NCBI GenBank assembly: GCA_002943765.1
Contig: PQWQ01000009.1
Coordinates: 1,550,001-1,614,000, forward strand
From: Psoroptes ovis
Taxonomy: Eukaryota > Arthropoda > Arachnida > Sarcoptiformes > Psoroptidae
Length of the DNA stretch: 64,000 bases
Reading direction: 5' to 3'
This document shows positions 40,401 to 54,223 of this stretch, in pieces. The first letter of the stretch is position 1; each line of letters starts with the position of its first letter. The translations under genes and the position numbers were made by a program. Under the pieces are notes generated by a model. It was not told the DNA's origin, did not search any database, and saw only the letters and a list, made by a program, of their open reading frames with translations.

Positions 40401-41253
40401 ATTATATTAAATATATGTTTTCTTCACATAAGAAATGTCGAGAAAATGGTCAAGAGAAAAAAAAAGAAGAAATATGTAAAAGTTGTTGTAGAAATTCACT
40501 TATTACCAAGTAATAATAAAGATGATAATAATTCTCAAAATAATGAAAAACTTCAATAGTAATAATAATTATTATAATAATAATGACATCATTCATATAT
40601 GAATTCGTATGTGTATAGTATAGAATATTCTATGAGCGAAAAATATGTTTGAAAATTTGATGTTTATTACATCACTGTAAATGTGAAAATATATGAAACT
40701 GAATGAATTGAATAGTCAAAATGTATAACCCTGAAGAATCTACCAAAAAAAAAAAAAAAAATTTATTAGCAAACTTTTTCTTTTCTGTGTTGTGTGCATT
40801 TGCATTAATCAATTATATGATTTATTGAATTATTCACTGAATTTCACCACATTTATAAAAATGAAAACAAGGCCAAACCCTATCCATTAAAAGTGTCCAA
40901 ATAATTGACCAAAAATAAGGCTAGCAAAAAAAAAATTGACAAATTTTCACAAGTTTCAAACCTGATAAAAATGTATAGTTGAATGTTGTTTGATTATTCC
41001 AATCATTGAATATTTCATCAATTAATGATGTATGATCAATGTTTGACCATGATGATGATGATGATGATGATAAAGATTTTTTATGATGATTTAAATGATG
41101 TGCATGATTGCTATGATGATGATAATGGTGATGATTTGATTCATATGATGGTGACAATGAGATTATGATCATAATAAAATTTATGAATAAAATTGGAGAG
41201 TAATGATTCAATGTGAATATTTTCAAATGATGAATTTGTTTCACCAACTCCAT
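26542..41253 (-). CDS. DIP/lachesin-like GPI-anchored protein with three Ig domains
   Basis: Neural cell-surface recognition protein of the DIP family, whose members bind Dpr proteins in synaptic wiring (known in Drosophila). Exons: 41253-40962, 37045-36384, 36299-36080, 36011-35856, 35747-35619, 35555-35163, 35099-34986 and 26822-26542. All junctions keep frame, giving 748 residues. Residues 1 to about 40 hold a signal sequence (FINFIMIIISLSPS). A long Asn/His/Gln-rich segment follows, to about 285. Ig1 has C309, W321 and DRGRYMC (C374). Ig2 has C417, W429 and GAYLC (C467). Ig3 has C510, W522 and YGTYKC (C600), with an Asn-rich insertion. Next is a stalk with about 15 consecutive Thr. The last exon is acidic, then Lys/Gln-rich, and ends in a hydrophobic tail (730-748) after RTNNCSHNK, as in GPI-anchor signals. 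The first and last exons were joined by splice phase and character. The Ig core is certain; the end exons are likely. Confidence 0.9.
28048..28103. repeat. 21-bp perfect inverted repeat in intron
   Basis: Arms at 28048-28068 and 28083-28103 are exact reverse complements (atcatttaaattttcatttt plus one more T, and its inverse) with a 14-base loop. They are very AT-rich, so chance is possible, but the length is unusual. Confidence 0.6.
28338..28412. mobile_element. Palindromic mariner-type MITE, copy 4 (in intron)
   Basis: A 75-bp copy with ends ggctgtccggaaagtttttg and aaattttccggacaatc. The right side keeps the TA flank and the left flank is mutated (TTG). It lies in the last intron of the DIP-like gene. 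Confidence 0.8.
30506..30562. repeat. 21-bp perfect inverted repeat with 15-base loop
   Basis: Arms 30506-30526 and 30542-30562 pair perfectly (ttcaatcgaagattttcgaa plus one A). Unlike the AT-only palindromes they contain several CG dinucleotides, so chance is less likely. It lies in the last intron of the DIP-like gene. If transcribed, it would fold into a 21-bp stem. Confidence 0.7.
32331..32404. mobile_element. Palindromic mariner-type MITE, copy 5 (in intron)
   Basis: A 74-bp copy in the last intron of the DIP-like gene, beginning ggtcttccggaaaatttttg and ending aaaattttcgggacaacc. TA follows on the right and TG precedes on the left. The centre (tttactaattgaaaaacg) differs from most copies. 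Confidence 0.8.
37403..37433. repeat. (TG)n microsatellite
   Basis: About fifteen uninterrupted GT units in the first intron of the DIP-like gene. It is the longest dinucleotide tract in the window. Confidence 0.9.
39117..39426. repeat. Two (AAT)n microsatellite tracts
   Basis: Runs of AAT units at about 39117-39140 and 39403-39426 in the first intron of the DIP-like gene. The sequence between them is AT-rich and unique. Confidence 0.8.
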
Positions 41254-44200
41254 TGTTGCTGCTTTGAATTTTTTCTAAATTAAATAATTTCAATTTCAAT
41301 TCCACCAATGAATTTTGATTTATTTTATATTTGACAATTTGAAATCAAAAAATGATCGTCTGAAAAATTGCCACAAAATCAATTATTGAAATGTTTGAAA
41401 TGTTTAATCTTTATTTTTTCTGTTGCTCAAAATTTGATTATCCAAAATTTGAAAATGTTTATCAATAGTTGATCTATTGGGAATTTGTATTTAGATGAAG
41501 GAGGAAAGAGATTAGAGAGAAGAAATGAAATTAAAATTTAATTAAAAGTTTTGACTATTCAAAAAAAAAAATTTCATTCATTCTTTTCTATGTGCAAAAT
41601 CATGGATAAATCATATTATAATTTGTATAAATTGAAAATACACAATTGAACAAATACATATTTTGAATAATAAAATTTATTTTCAAAAAATGTGTTCACC
41701 ATCTTTCAAATGTTAATTAATTATTAAAAATTTTTATCATGTTCATCAATCGAGAGAAAAAAAAAACAATCAAAATGAACAGTGAAATCGACTGAAAATT
41801 AACTGAAATATATTTGTATTTATTTTTCAGAGATTTCAAAGAAAAATAAATAAACATGTTCAACGATAATGATGATAATAATAATAATAATCATCATAAA
41901 TCTGACATTTCTGACATATTAATATGATATTATTATTATTATTATTATTATTATTATGAATTCATGCAAACATATATATCACATCAAATAGCATCATTAA
42001 AATTTCATATTTTTTTCTTCTCGCTCGAATTAAATATTTAAATGAAAATTTTTTGTTGAAAATTTCGTTGAAATTTTTCCCCCCATTGAAATGTGTTTTG
42101 ATATGTTTTCAAACAAATACATTTGTTTGATGCTTTTGCTAGTCTTTGGTGTCGAATATTTGTGTTGTGTTGAAACATTTGAATTTTTCAAATTTGTTTG
42201 AATTTTTTCAAAAATAAGCTTCGAATTGAGCGAAAATGAATTCGAATTTATCCCTTGAATTCATAGTAATAATGATATCACTGATATTTCTCTGAAATAT
42301 CGTTGTTATCAGATGTAGCTTATTGTTTATGTGAATCAGTATGATTATTATTTGTGTAATCGAATATTTATTTATTTATTTATGTAGTTGATTTGTTATT
42401 GATTCAATTCTTATTTATTTTATGTGTTCCATAAACAATATTAAAATGAATCTGATTTTAATTTTATTCATGTAAATGAGAGACACATTTTTGAAACACG
42501 TGTTTTCATGGATTTACAATGAATATAAACAAATGAAAAATATTCAATTTATTTGTTATTATTATTCAGAGAAATGTAATTATAATTGTCAAATTACTGC
42601 AATTACGCATGAAATATTGTTTGATTGTCACACACATTTATTATTCAAATTGAAAATCCATTGTCTTGGTCTTGCAAATATTAGCTCAAATGTTTATGTT
42701 TCTTGAAAAGTAAATCTAGACAAATGTCATTTCAATGAATTGGAAATGAAATAAAAACAATATGGTAATTATTTTTTTTGAAAAAAATTCTCAAACATTT
42801 TTATGACCCTCTGCTTGTGTATTGAGTGTGTGTGTTTGTGTGTTTATGCTTGTTTAAAAATCCTTATTATTGTCAGTTGTGTGTATTTGCAAATTCCAAT
42901 GAATAATGTAATTTGACGACGATAATAATTAATTTCATTTGAATATTTTATCTTATATTTGAATTCTTTGATTGTGTAAACATGAGATTTCTATATTTCA
43001 AATGTATTTTCAACATCGTTTGATAATTTCGCAGAGAAAATACAATTATTTTCGTATGATCAATCAATCAATTTATTTCCATTGAATAATTGGATTGATA
43101 ATCGGATCATAGACGAGTGAAAATACCTGGAAAAAATGTGAACAATTTCTCAATATCAATCTATCCAATGCATTCATATCTGTGTGTTTGTGTTTGTGCA
43201 TGAATGTTATTTGAATTGAAATTGAAATAATTCAATTGCAATTATTCGTTATTTCGACCAATTATTGCCAAGATGAAATCATTTTTCTGTATTTAAAATG
43301 ATCCACGAGAATCAAATGAAAAAATATGTCGAAAAATTCCTGAACATATTTTGTCATAGGCAACGAAATATTTGAAAGAGAAAAAAAATTTTTTTCATTG
43401 GAATTTCAATTATTGTTTTTAATTTTTCTATTTGAAAATCAAGAGAAGCCTTTTCGGTGAATCTGATCTATTTGATTCTCGATTGTTTAAATTTTTTTTA
43501 AATAAGAATTTTCATTAAATTCAATTTTGTTCAAGAAAAAAATTTCAATGTTTCAATTTTTTTTTTGTTTAAAATTCTTATTTCCTTAATATTCTTAAGA
43601 CTTTTGAGATTTGTACAAGGCCTTGACCATTTGATGATTGTATAATTCAATGAATAGTTGAAATTTCTTTGTTAGTTGAGAATCGTGTTTAAGATCTTGA
43701 CAACGATTCATAATTTTTTCCGATTCAATCTTGAATAGAAATTCAATTCATATTCCAAATATTCAAAGACTGCAATTGTTTCGCATTACAAATGGTCATC
43801 ATTTTTTTTTCTCGATTATAATTGCATCAAATATGATGATGATAATTATCATCATTTCATCTTTGAAATATTATCTATGATTTATTCAAAATTACAAAAT
43901 CTTGAAGAGAATCATTAAATCACAAATTGAATATTTGATATATTTATTTATTTATATTTTGTAAATATGCTTAATTTGTTTGTTTGTAAAGGATCATTTT
44001 TTTCAAATATCATTCATACATAGATTTATTTAGTATTTATTTATTCATTCATTCATTCATTCATAGTTTTATTTTATTTACTTAAATCTTGATTTTATTG
44101 TTTTTATTGTTTTTTGTATTCAATCGAATTGATGACATCAGCTCTTTGAATCTATCATATCATATCATATTTGATATCCATAAACTAAAATATTGTGAAT

Positions 44201-47200
44201 ATAATGAAAAAGAGCAAGCAAACAATAAAAAACAATTATTATACATCATCATTATCGTTGTCATTATCATCATTATTCTTTCAATGGTGATGTATTTGAC
44301 AAATAATAATAATTGTTTGTTGTCTGTTTGTTTGTAATAATTGTTATTACATAGAAAAACAAACAAAAACAAAAACATTTAAAATCAAACATATTAAATG
44401 GTTTTTGATTATCGGAAACATGGATATTTATATATTTATATCATCATATTATCTGATATATATTCTATTTTTTTAGCCGAGAAAATAATCTGTTTTAAAT
44501 ACAATACAATAAATAAATAATAATAAACGACAAATACAAAAAACACAATATACAATCGACATTTGTCATTATATCACCATTTAAACAAAAAAAAATTTTG
44601 TCATTCAATTTATTCTTGTCTAATTCATTTCTGTCGAATAGAAAATATCACATTCTCCGAAAAAATATTTTTGCGAGAATTAATCTTGGCGAAATTATTG
44701 AATCAAATTCACATGGATTTGATTTTTTTTTTTTTTTCATTAAAAAATTATTATTCTCATAATGAATTTCAAACGAGAGAAAAAAATTGATTAAAAATTT
44801 TACTTACAATTAAAAAATATTGAACATTTAAATTGAAATATACAGCAAATGCTGGTTAATTCTCTGTGTGTGAATTAATTTTTTTTTTTTTTTTTTTTTG
44901 TTGCTTTCGGACCAAGCTTTGGACCCAAACACAATTTACAAAGCGAAAAAAAATTAATGGTGTGAAATGGCATATAAATTTTTATTTTTGAAAAATTACA
45001 GAAAAAAAAATTATGAAATTTCATAGATTATAATCACACACATCTACCATATATATTTGCGCTTATGAATGTGCAAAAATTTTAAATAAATGAATGAATA
45101 CGAATATTATCATCAATGGTTAAATGATACTTTTTTCATTAATGAATATGAAAATAAATATATGAAAATTTATTTATTTTTATTCTGGCAAAAATATTCT
45201 TTATGATTTATTGTCAAATTTCCAGAATAATATTTTTATTTATATGAATTTATTTTCATAAATTATGTGTTGTTGTTTTTTGTGTTGTATGGGCTATGGA
45301 ATTATGTAGAGAGAGATGAAAATTTAATTACAGTTGAACAATTTAACAATGATTATAAATAAATATGCGAATAAGCGAATGAATTTACAATTTTTTTTTT
45401 ATTTTGGTTCAAACACGGTAAAACTCACACATTGAAAATGTATGTATGATGATGCTGGAGCAATGAATATTATTTCTAATACACAAATAACATCATAAAT
45501 TATATTTGAAAAATTAGAAATAAATGTTGACAAATATTTAAATATTTTAAATATTTTAAAATTCAAATGAATAATTGAATGAATGGAAATGAATGAGTGA
45601 AAATGATGATGATGATGATAACGTCATTGAAATTGCATACATTTGTTGATTAGTATTATTTTTTGCTATTTGAATTGTTTCAAATTCATTGCAAACACAA
45701 ATAAATTTCAATGTAAATACATTGATTCAAATTCACTTTGTCTAAATAACCAAAAAAAAAAAAAAAAAAACAATCATTGATTTTCATCGATAATCAATGC
45801 ATTAAGTTGAAATGAATAAATGAATTTATAGCTGCTGTTGCTTGTGAAAACAATTTTATGGCTAATTTTGACAAGTGATATCTATGTGACTGTCTATCTA
45901 TCGAATATAATCTTGTGTTTGTCATTTGATGAATTTCGATGAATAGATAATAATAATTGAATAGATAATAATCATTTTTTGGTTTGAATTTCAATTGAAT
46001 TCTCGATATTATTTCGATGATTTTAATGATTTCAATGATTTGAATATGATTCAATAATACAAATGATAATTTTAATGATGTTAAAACAAATAATGACGAT
46101 GTTTTGGCTGTTTATAGTTGTGTATTGATAGCGTATTCCATAATAATAATAATAATCATATTAATGATCGATCAATAATATTTTATTGCATTTGATTTGT
46201 ATTTTATTTCATTTTGCATTTTTGCATATGTTAAATGTGATTTGAGAGTTGAATTCAATGTTGTTTTTCGCCTAGATTCGTTTATTTCTACATTTTCATT
46301 TGAAGATTATGAATGAAATTATTTTTTTATTCAAAATTTCAAACGAATTTCTCGAGCAATTCAAATTTAAATTCATGTTTTTTTTTTCGATTGAACCAAA
46401 ATATACACAGTGTCTAACTGTGTTGGTATGGGTTTGAAATTATTTTTCAAAATGTGAAATGCGAAAAAAAATCATTGAAACAAACACTGATTGAAAAAAA
46501 AACGAATTCATTCCAAATGACATGCACCATTCCACACAAATTATGTTTTTGTTTTTATCAGATTTTTTCAGTTTTGCATGGTTTGCAGAGGCGTCGGTTG
46601 TATTTTGAACTAAACAGAATATTTTCCTGTTTTTGAAATACCATAAACACATTAAACAGACGACAATTTGAAATGAAAATGAATTGAAACCCAAAAAAAA
46701 AGAAAAACAAATGATGTAAAATAAATAAGAAATGAACCAAAAATAAATAAAAACATTCCACAAAACACATTCTTCTGTGATCAAATATTCTTGGTTTCGA
46801 CAAATAATAATAATAATCAAAACCAAACCAAATGAAACTAATCCATTTTGAATCACATACAAATTAACCGCCAAATAATTAATTAATTTTTTATGCGAAT
46901 TGAATTGAAGTGAAATGTGAAATGTAAAAGAGAGTGAAAACACAAATATATCAGTAGTTTGATTGGTAATCAATCATTGAATGAGAGACCGAAAATCAAT
47001 TATATTAAATATTTGATCAATCGATTGACAATAAATTCCGAATCAATTTCTTAGCATCTTATCACCTGAATGAATGTGTGAGAATAGTCAATTTTTCTCG
47101 AGAAATTCACCGACAAATATTTTCGTTTGTCACTAAAATTGTTTCGAGAATTTTTCCACAAATGAAATGAAATTGTATACAATTCTATTGTATGAAAAAT

Positions 47201-47262
47201 ATTTTCCTTTATTTCTCCAAAATGATCTAAAATATTTAAAGCAAAAAAAAAAAAAAAAATGA

Positions 47263-47288
47263 ATAATATTTATTATAATAAATATTAT
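47263..47288. repeat. 26-bp perfect AT palindrome
   Basis: The 26 bases are their own reverse complement (ataatatttatt-at-aataaatattat) with no loop. They are composed only of A and T and lie just after a poly-A run. Such palindromes can arise by chance in AT-rich DNA. Confidence 0.6.
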
Positions 47289-47528
47289 CATTGTTCACAA
47301 TGTAACTACATATATAACAAACACACAAAGAAATCATTGCCATCTGAATCATTATTTTCTTTGTAATTTTTCCATTATTATTATTATTATTATTATCATT
47401 TATGAATCTCTTGAATTTTATTGTATGTTGTTATTCACTGTTATTCACATAAACAACACCAATGTAATAATTATTAAAATGATCCATCATCAGGCAATAT
47501 TTTTTTTTCTAGTGAAATGAAAATATTA

Positions 47529-47601
47529 GGTTGTCCCATAAGTTCTTGCCGTTTTTTCTAATGAAAAAAATTGAAAAACGGCAAGAACTTATTGGACAAC
47601 C
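47529..47601. mobile_element. Palindromic mariner-type MITE, copy 6
   Basis: A 73-bp copy flanked by TA, beginning ggttgtcccataagttcttg and ending caagaacttattggacaacc. The two arms match almost perfectly (ttgccgtttttt against aaaaacggcaag), so this looks like one of the youngest copies. Confidence 0.88.
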
Positions 47602-48564
47602 TAATAATAATAATAATAATTTGTTAACTTTGTACGGAGTGAAATGCACACTAAACAACATTATTACTTTCATCCAATGTGCATACTGAATGGATGATTC
47701 TTCGTACAAACTTTTTTCGTTTCAGGAAAAACAAAATTAATAATTTAATTAATACATTGAAAATGGCAAAATATGAATTTTTCAAATAGTTGTCTGTGTA
47801 TGTAAGCTGCAGTAATTTTCATTTATTTTCATTCATTCATTATTTCTCTGTGACAAATAATTTAAAATTTTCAAATTTTTTGTCAAATTACTTCATTTTC
47901 AGCGACAGCCCATAAAAAATACAAGTTAATCATGATAATTACATGCTTTTCGGCTGTTATTTCTATTATTCAGAGATGAACATCAAATCAGATCAAACAT
48001 TTGCAATTGATTCCATTTGAAATATTCGAATTTAAATGTACATTGATACATTGAATTTGATTTTGTTGTTTTTTTTTTTTGTCATTGATTTTCGACTTGA
48101 ATTTGTTCCTTTGATTTTTTTTGTTTTTGTTTTTTAATCTCATAAATGGCTCGAAATTGTCATTTGGAACCGTGAATTCGATTGTGAATTGAAATTGTCA
48201 AAATCACTGACTGAATGTTTGACATGATTTCACCAATTTTTCTCTGACGGATGTTTCCATTAATCAATCAATCAATCAATTTCATTGAAAAATTCGAGAG
48301 AAATAAATCTCTTCTAATACATTCATTCAATCATTTAAATATGATAATATTGTACTAATAATTTAATAAATTCAAAAATTCGAAAAAATTCTTTTGGTGA
48401 AATTTTGAATATTTTCTAAACTTGAATATGTCTCTAAAAGTGTTTTTGTATATTTCATTCTTCATTCTATTTATTCAAATGATGACAATTCAATCCCTTT
48501 GGCCATTCATGTAATAATAAATCTGTTGTTGTTATACTGCTCTGCTTTGTTTTCAAATTTTTTA

Positions 48565-48638
48565 GGTTGTCCGACAAGTTATTGCCGATTTTCTAATGAT
48601 TTCTTATGATATAAGCGGCAAAAATTTTTCGGACAACC
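48565..48638. mobile_element. Palindromic mariner-type MITE, copy 7
   Basis: A 74-bp copy with TA on both sides. The ends are ggttgtccgacaagttattg and caaaaatttttcggacaacc. The centre (ctaatgatttcttatgatat) matches copies 4 and 10, so they share an ancestor beyond the terminal repeats. Confidence 0.88.
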
Positions 48639-50090
48639 TAATATTAAAAAAATATCAAATACAAATGATCATTGATGCAAATGAAACTTAAATTCTTGAT
48701 ACAAAAACAAATACAGAACAATTGAAAAGAATTATGGTTTTGTTTGAAAGAAAAAATGGAAGAAAATTGGATGATCTTCTTCTTATTATTATTATTATTG
48801 CTATTATTATTATGGATGCTATTCCATGCTATTCTTTTATTACGCATCGTTAAATGTTTACCATGTTTACAGAAACAAACAAACAAACAAAACAGAATAC
48901 GATTATATGATGAACGATATTTCAAACATCTTTTTTTTGATGAACATTTTTTTTTCTGAAAAAATATTCAGTGCTTTTTGTTTGAGAAACATTTAAACAT
49001 TTTTTTTTCTTAGTTTGTTCTTAGTTTTGTTTTCAAATGTACCATTGAAAAATGCGAGATGAAACGAATCTCTGAGTATTTATGGATGATAATATGAATT
49101 TTTTTTTTCTTTCAAAATATGAAATAAAACAATACAACACCGATCTTGGTGTTCATCGAATACGCAATTGTCTTTCGTATTCTGTGAAAAAATATTTTTC
49201 ACTAAGAATTAATTTTTCCAATTCTTTCGAATGAAAAAAATATTTAAAAATTGCTTTTTCGATTATTCAATATTCATTCATTTGTCAGAATTTAAAAGGG
49301 GAAAAATCTCCTCATTTTTCTTATTTGTTCTTATGAAGAATTTCTTCGATATTTTTTCTTATTTGATAAATTATATTCAACCAAAGAAAAAAAAATGCAA
49401 CAAATAACAAATCCATAAAATCATTATGACGGAAATTATTTGTTATCGATATCGATATATATTCAACAACAACATTTTCGCTTGTTGTTGTCCGGAAAAC
49501 CAAAATGTCGAATATGGAGAGAGAATTTTTGAAAACCAATTCCACTAAAACATATTCGCAAATGAGAGAAATGTCGATCACCGAATCATCAGAATATCAA
49601 TAAAATTGAATGAGAATATCCATTGATTTTGATTTGTACAAAAAATAACCAGTGCAAAAAAAAAATAACAACCAGTACAAAACATTATCACCCCTCGAAT
49701 ATTGAATAATAATAAAACGACATAGATAGACACCATCAGCCATCATAGATAATGTTTTTTATTTTCTGCGATTAAATCGAATGAATGAAAAAAAAAAATT
49801 CATTGATCATTGATTATTGGCGCGTAAATTTGATGAATTCAAATCAAATTGCTTTTTTTTTACACTCAGCTCTCGCGCTTTGGTATTAAAATAATTCCTT
49901 ATGTGTGTTCAATATCTTCCCAAATCGAAATAGAAGAAACTCACTGATATGCAAGAATTTTTGCATTTTTTTTTCTTCATTTTTGTTATTCGACATGTAT
50001 TTTTGATATATTACACATCAACAAACAAGTCATCAATATGTGTGATATCGTGTTTGTTTGACTATTGTGATGATGATGATGATGACAGAT

Positions 50091-50116
50091 CACACACATA
50101 CACACACACACACACA
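50091..50116. repeat. (CA)n microsatellite
   Basis: An interrupted run of CA units directly after a short (GAT)n tract. Confidence 0.85.
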
Positions 50117-51424
50117 ATAACAATAATAATGATTATTATAATAACCGAATATTTCGCATGGATGCTTTGACGTTATTCACTATCTAACATTGTCTATGCA
50201 CACACATATCAGATAGACATAAATCAGATCAGAATCAGATGAATCAGTTGAATAAATTGTGAACTAAAATGGATGATGATCATCATCATCGAATGGTGAA
50301 TGAAAAATTTCGATACATTTTAACACACACACACATATACACAAACACAAATTTATTCATTTATTTGATGTTTAATAATAATAATAATAATTCATTCATT
50401 GGTTTCTTATGTCATGACATCGAAATTATTCATTCTTCTTGATTTCACATCGAAAATGATGTTAGATTTTGACTGATTTTGATTTTCCCATTGATTTTCA
50501 ATGCAAAAAAAAAAAAAAAAAAAAAAATTCATAGTTCACTGTGTTTAATTATGTTCGTAGTTGTTGTTGTTTAGATTCAATGGAATCTCCACCATGAATG
50601 AATGGCCCCCGACAAAATTGGGCATATTAATTTCTAACGAACAAATAATAATAAACCCAAAGAATGTTATGCATATTCATCATCATCATTTCTATATCAT
50701 ATATACAGGCTCGAGAGAATTGACTGATTAACTATTAATAGTTGATTATTATTCCGACAAAAAATAAAATAAAAGAATTTATATTCAATGCAAAAAAAAA
50801 AAATTCCAATACAAAAATAATCACGAATTTCCACGAATCGATATCGAATACTAAATTAATAATAATGATAATGATAATGCATGAATGATAGAAGAAGAAC
50901 ATCCCTTTTTAATGAAATACAACAAATTTTCTCATGTTATTATTATCAATCTCTGAAATCTTTGATATTTATTCATTATCATTATTATTACATTCAAATT
51001 CAAATTTAAATTGTGTTAGAATTCAGAAAATTGAATTTTTATGTTTCAAATTCATTTCTTTCTGTAAATCATTTTTGTTTAATTTTTTCCTTATTAAAAA
51101 TCAATGTGTGTGTGTGTTCAATCAAAATCAAATTAGTGTTTTGATTTGATTCGATTTGAATATTTGAATGTTTTGAAATTAATTTTTTTGAAAATGAAAA
51201 ATACACCCGGATTCACTGCATTTAATATTCTAATGAAATCGATTCTAATAACACAGATTTACCAAACATTGCATTGATCATCGATAAGACTTTTGATTAT
51301 CATTAAAATTCTTTGCATCAATTCTCAGTTCTTTGATTTTGGTCCCAGAAAATAAAACAAAATAAATTAAACAAATAAAAAAAAAATGAATGAATTCATT
51401 GATTATATATACAATGGTATATCA

Positions 51425-51445
51425 GTGTGTGTGTGTGTGTGTGTG
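51425..51445. repeat. (GT)n microsatellite
   Basis: About ten GT units. A shorter GT run follows at 51531-51545. Confidence 0.85.
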
Positions 51446-51888
51446 CAATTTGTATGAGAATTGATTTATTATTAGAACTAATTTCCAATTTGAAAAAAAA
51501 TAAAACAAAGAGAAATTTCCATTGTTTTATTGTGTGTGTGTGTGTTTGTTGGTTATTTTCCGGAATTTTTTTCCCAGAAAATTTTTTTTCCCACAAAGAA
51601 ACAATGAATGAACACCAGATTGAATTCAGACAAACAGTCCAATGATATAGATAACAAGAAGTCGATAATATATACACTACTGCTGTTGTTGTGTTTGTGA
51701 TATGATATTTTAGATTATTTAGACTAACCACAATTTGATGAAATTTGAAATTTATTTCGTCAAAAATTTCAATCACGATTTTCAAATGATGAAAATAAAA
51801 AAAGAATAAAAATCGATGATGATGACAATCATATTGCGTATAATATGAGAAATAACTAAATCAAAACCGAGAAAACTCTGTTATAATA

Positions 51889-51963
51889 GGTTGTACGGAA
51901 AGTTTTTGCCGGTTATATCGTAGAAAATCGAACGTAAAATCGACAAGAACTTTTCGGACAACC
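51889..51963. mobile_element. Palindromic mariner-type MITE, copy 8
   Basis: A 75-bp copy flanked by TA, beginning ggttgtacggaaagtttttg and ending caagaacttttcggacaacc. The centre is in the opposite orientation to copy 7 (gttatatcgtagaaaatcg), so the element has inserted in either direction. Confidence 0.87.
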
Positions 51964-53501
51964 TAATAAAAAAAAGAATATCAATAGAAATATAATCAAA
52001 CAAAAATCAAACAAAATCAAAATTCGAATATACAATCAAATCAAATAAAATAAAAAAAAAATTAGAACAATTTAAAATGTAAAAAATGAAACAAATAAAC
52101 GAAATTATTCTGTGAATTCTAAATGATATTCTTGTGAGTACAAATAACAGAATAGGAAATACACCATATATGAGAATTTCGTATGGAAATTTCGTATGGA
52201 AAATTTGTATTTCCAGCAAACAAACAATCATCAATTGGACAAATACAAACAAATATATGTAAGATAATGTATACATTCGTATTATGTAAGACAAATAAAC
52301 CAAACCAAAATTTTCATATTTGATTTGTAAAATTCTATTTTTTTCAGTGTTTTATTACATCATTATTTTGATGTAAATTTTTTTTTTCCAAAAATCAAAA
52401 TTCAAATCAATCAAAAATATATTTTTTGAATTTATTTTATTTCAAATTTTGGTTTCAATTTTTGATTGAAAATAATAATAATAATTATGTATGTGTGTAT
52501 CCCATAATTCCCATTGGGTAATGTAAGATGTAGTTTGTTTTTATTTTTCATTTTTTTTTTTTTTTTTTTAATAAATAGACTTTGGTTTTATCATTCATTT
52601 ATTCATTTTTTTTCATTCTCATCAATTGAGATATATGTTAGAATTTTATATTTTATACATTAATTAATGAATATGTCAAATGTATATATTTGTATTATTG
52701 GTATTTATTATTATTTGAATTTTTCAATATTCATAAGTGAAATCAACGAAAGTTTTGAATTCTTAATTTTTTTTTTTTTACATTTATATTTTCATTTTTC
52801 TTAAGAATTGAATTCAAAATATACAAATATTCACCAATCTCTCTGGAGAGCTAATTTTGTTTTTTTTTTGATGATGATTTGTGATGCGAAATTTTTTGAA
52901 AATAATTATTTGCAAGAAGATAATAAAGGATCAAAATGTAATCAAAAATGAATTATATGTGAATGTTAGAGAGTAGTGGATTGGATATGCACATACATTC
53001 ATACTCGACATCAATTTGTTGAACGCGAATATATATTAATAATTAATTTTGATTAACAAATCAAGATTCAAGTGAATGTAATTTCTGTTTTTCTTCCAAT
53101 CAAAATTGAAATGTTTGGTCATTTTTTTTTAATAAATATGAATTTCAACTGATGATCAGTTGAGTAAATGAATGAAAAAAAAAAGAATAAGATATAGTTT
53201 AGTTTCAACAACAAAATTTAAAAAATTATTTCGTAGAACCCAAGAGATGCCTTTGAAATATTGAAATATTTTTGAATTGAACGAGAGAGGGCTTTCCAAA
53301 TCAAAAGAGTTTTGTTTTTTGTTTTTCATTTATTTTTATTTATTTATTTATTTTTTAACTGGCTCAGATTTTGTTGAAATTTCTTTATTTTTCTTTGGCC
53401 TAAAACGTGACCAAATTTTTTAAATTGAACCACCACCACCACCACAGAATTATTTTTAAAAAAATGAAAAAATTATAATGAACTTAATATCATAAAATAA
53501 A

Positions 53502-53528
53502 GTGTGTGTGTGTGTGTGTTTGTGTGTA
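53502..53528. repeat. (GT)n microsatellite
   Basis: About thirteen GT units with one TT interruption. Confidence 0.85.
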
Positions 53529-54223
53529 ATAACAGTAATAATGAAATAATAACACTTGAAAAATATAACCACCAAAAGAAGAAATATTTTGCCATAATTT
53601 TTTTCTCGTAGAAATTGATGATTTCCATCTTCATTCATTCAATTCAATTCATCCACACACATACACACACACATTTATCTAAATTAAAATGAAACTCATT
53701 TCCAAGTTGATCCAATTTTTTTTTTTTGTTACCAAAATTATTCGAAATTGAATTTTATTTTATCATTTTTTTAATTTGTGAGCAATCGTTTCAAATTACC
53801 AAGATTCAATCATTTCGAATTATCATTATGATTTGACAATTTTTCGAAAATTTCTATTTTCTTGCATAATCTTAGTCGTAATCCTTTGAAACAAAAGACA
53901 GAATTGGACCCGATGGTTATTATAATGAATGTAATCCATATGAAAATTAATTCATTTCAGATTCATTCATCTTTATCTTCGAAATGCATAAATTTCGATA
54001 ATTTTCAATTAAATGATCAATTCGATTTCGATTTAATTCGATTCAAAATTGATACACAGCTAATTATTAAGTCATTTCATTTCCATTTTCAGTGAATATG
54101 TTTCGTTTATTATTTTAATATTTTTCTTGCATTCAAATAGAGTTATAAAATTGTGAAAACCAGGCATCGAATAACTCGAAAATAATTATGCTAATTTGGT
54201 CAATTGGCCAAAACTATATATTA

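Larger units (their letters stand above)
37046..40961 (-). other. 3.9-kb first intron of the DIP-like gene
   Basis: The donor after the signal-peptide exon reads TATCAG|gtttga and the acceptor reads aattacag|AT. The split codon becomes GAT. The intron holds a (TG)n tract at 37403-37433, (AAT)n tracts near 39117-39140 and 39403-39426, and no recognised exon. First introns of neural Ig genes are often long, so the structure is ordinary. Confidence 0.65.

Noticed and set aside
49487..49500. ttgttgtccggaaaacc, resembling a transposon end
   Set aside because: No inverted partner lies within 100 bases, so it is not counted as a copy of the palindromic element.
51396..51785. 129-codon minus-strand frame
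   Set aside because: Much of its length is translated (CA)n microsatellite (His-Thr repeats), which lacks stops by nature.
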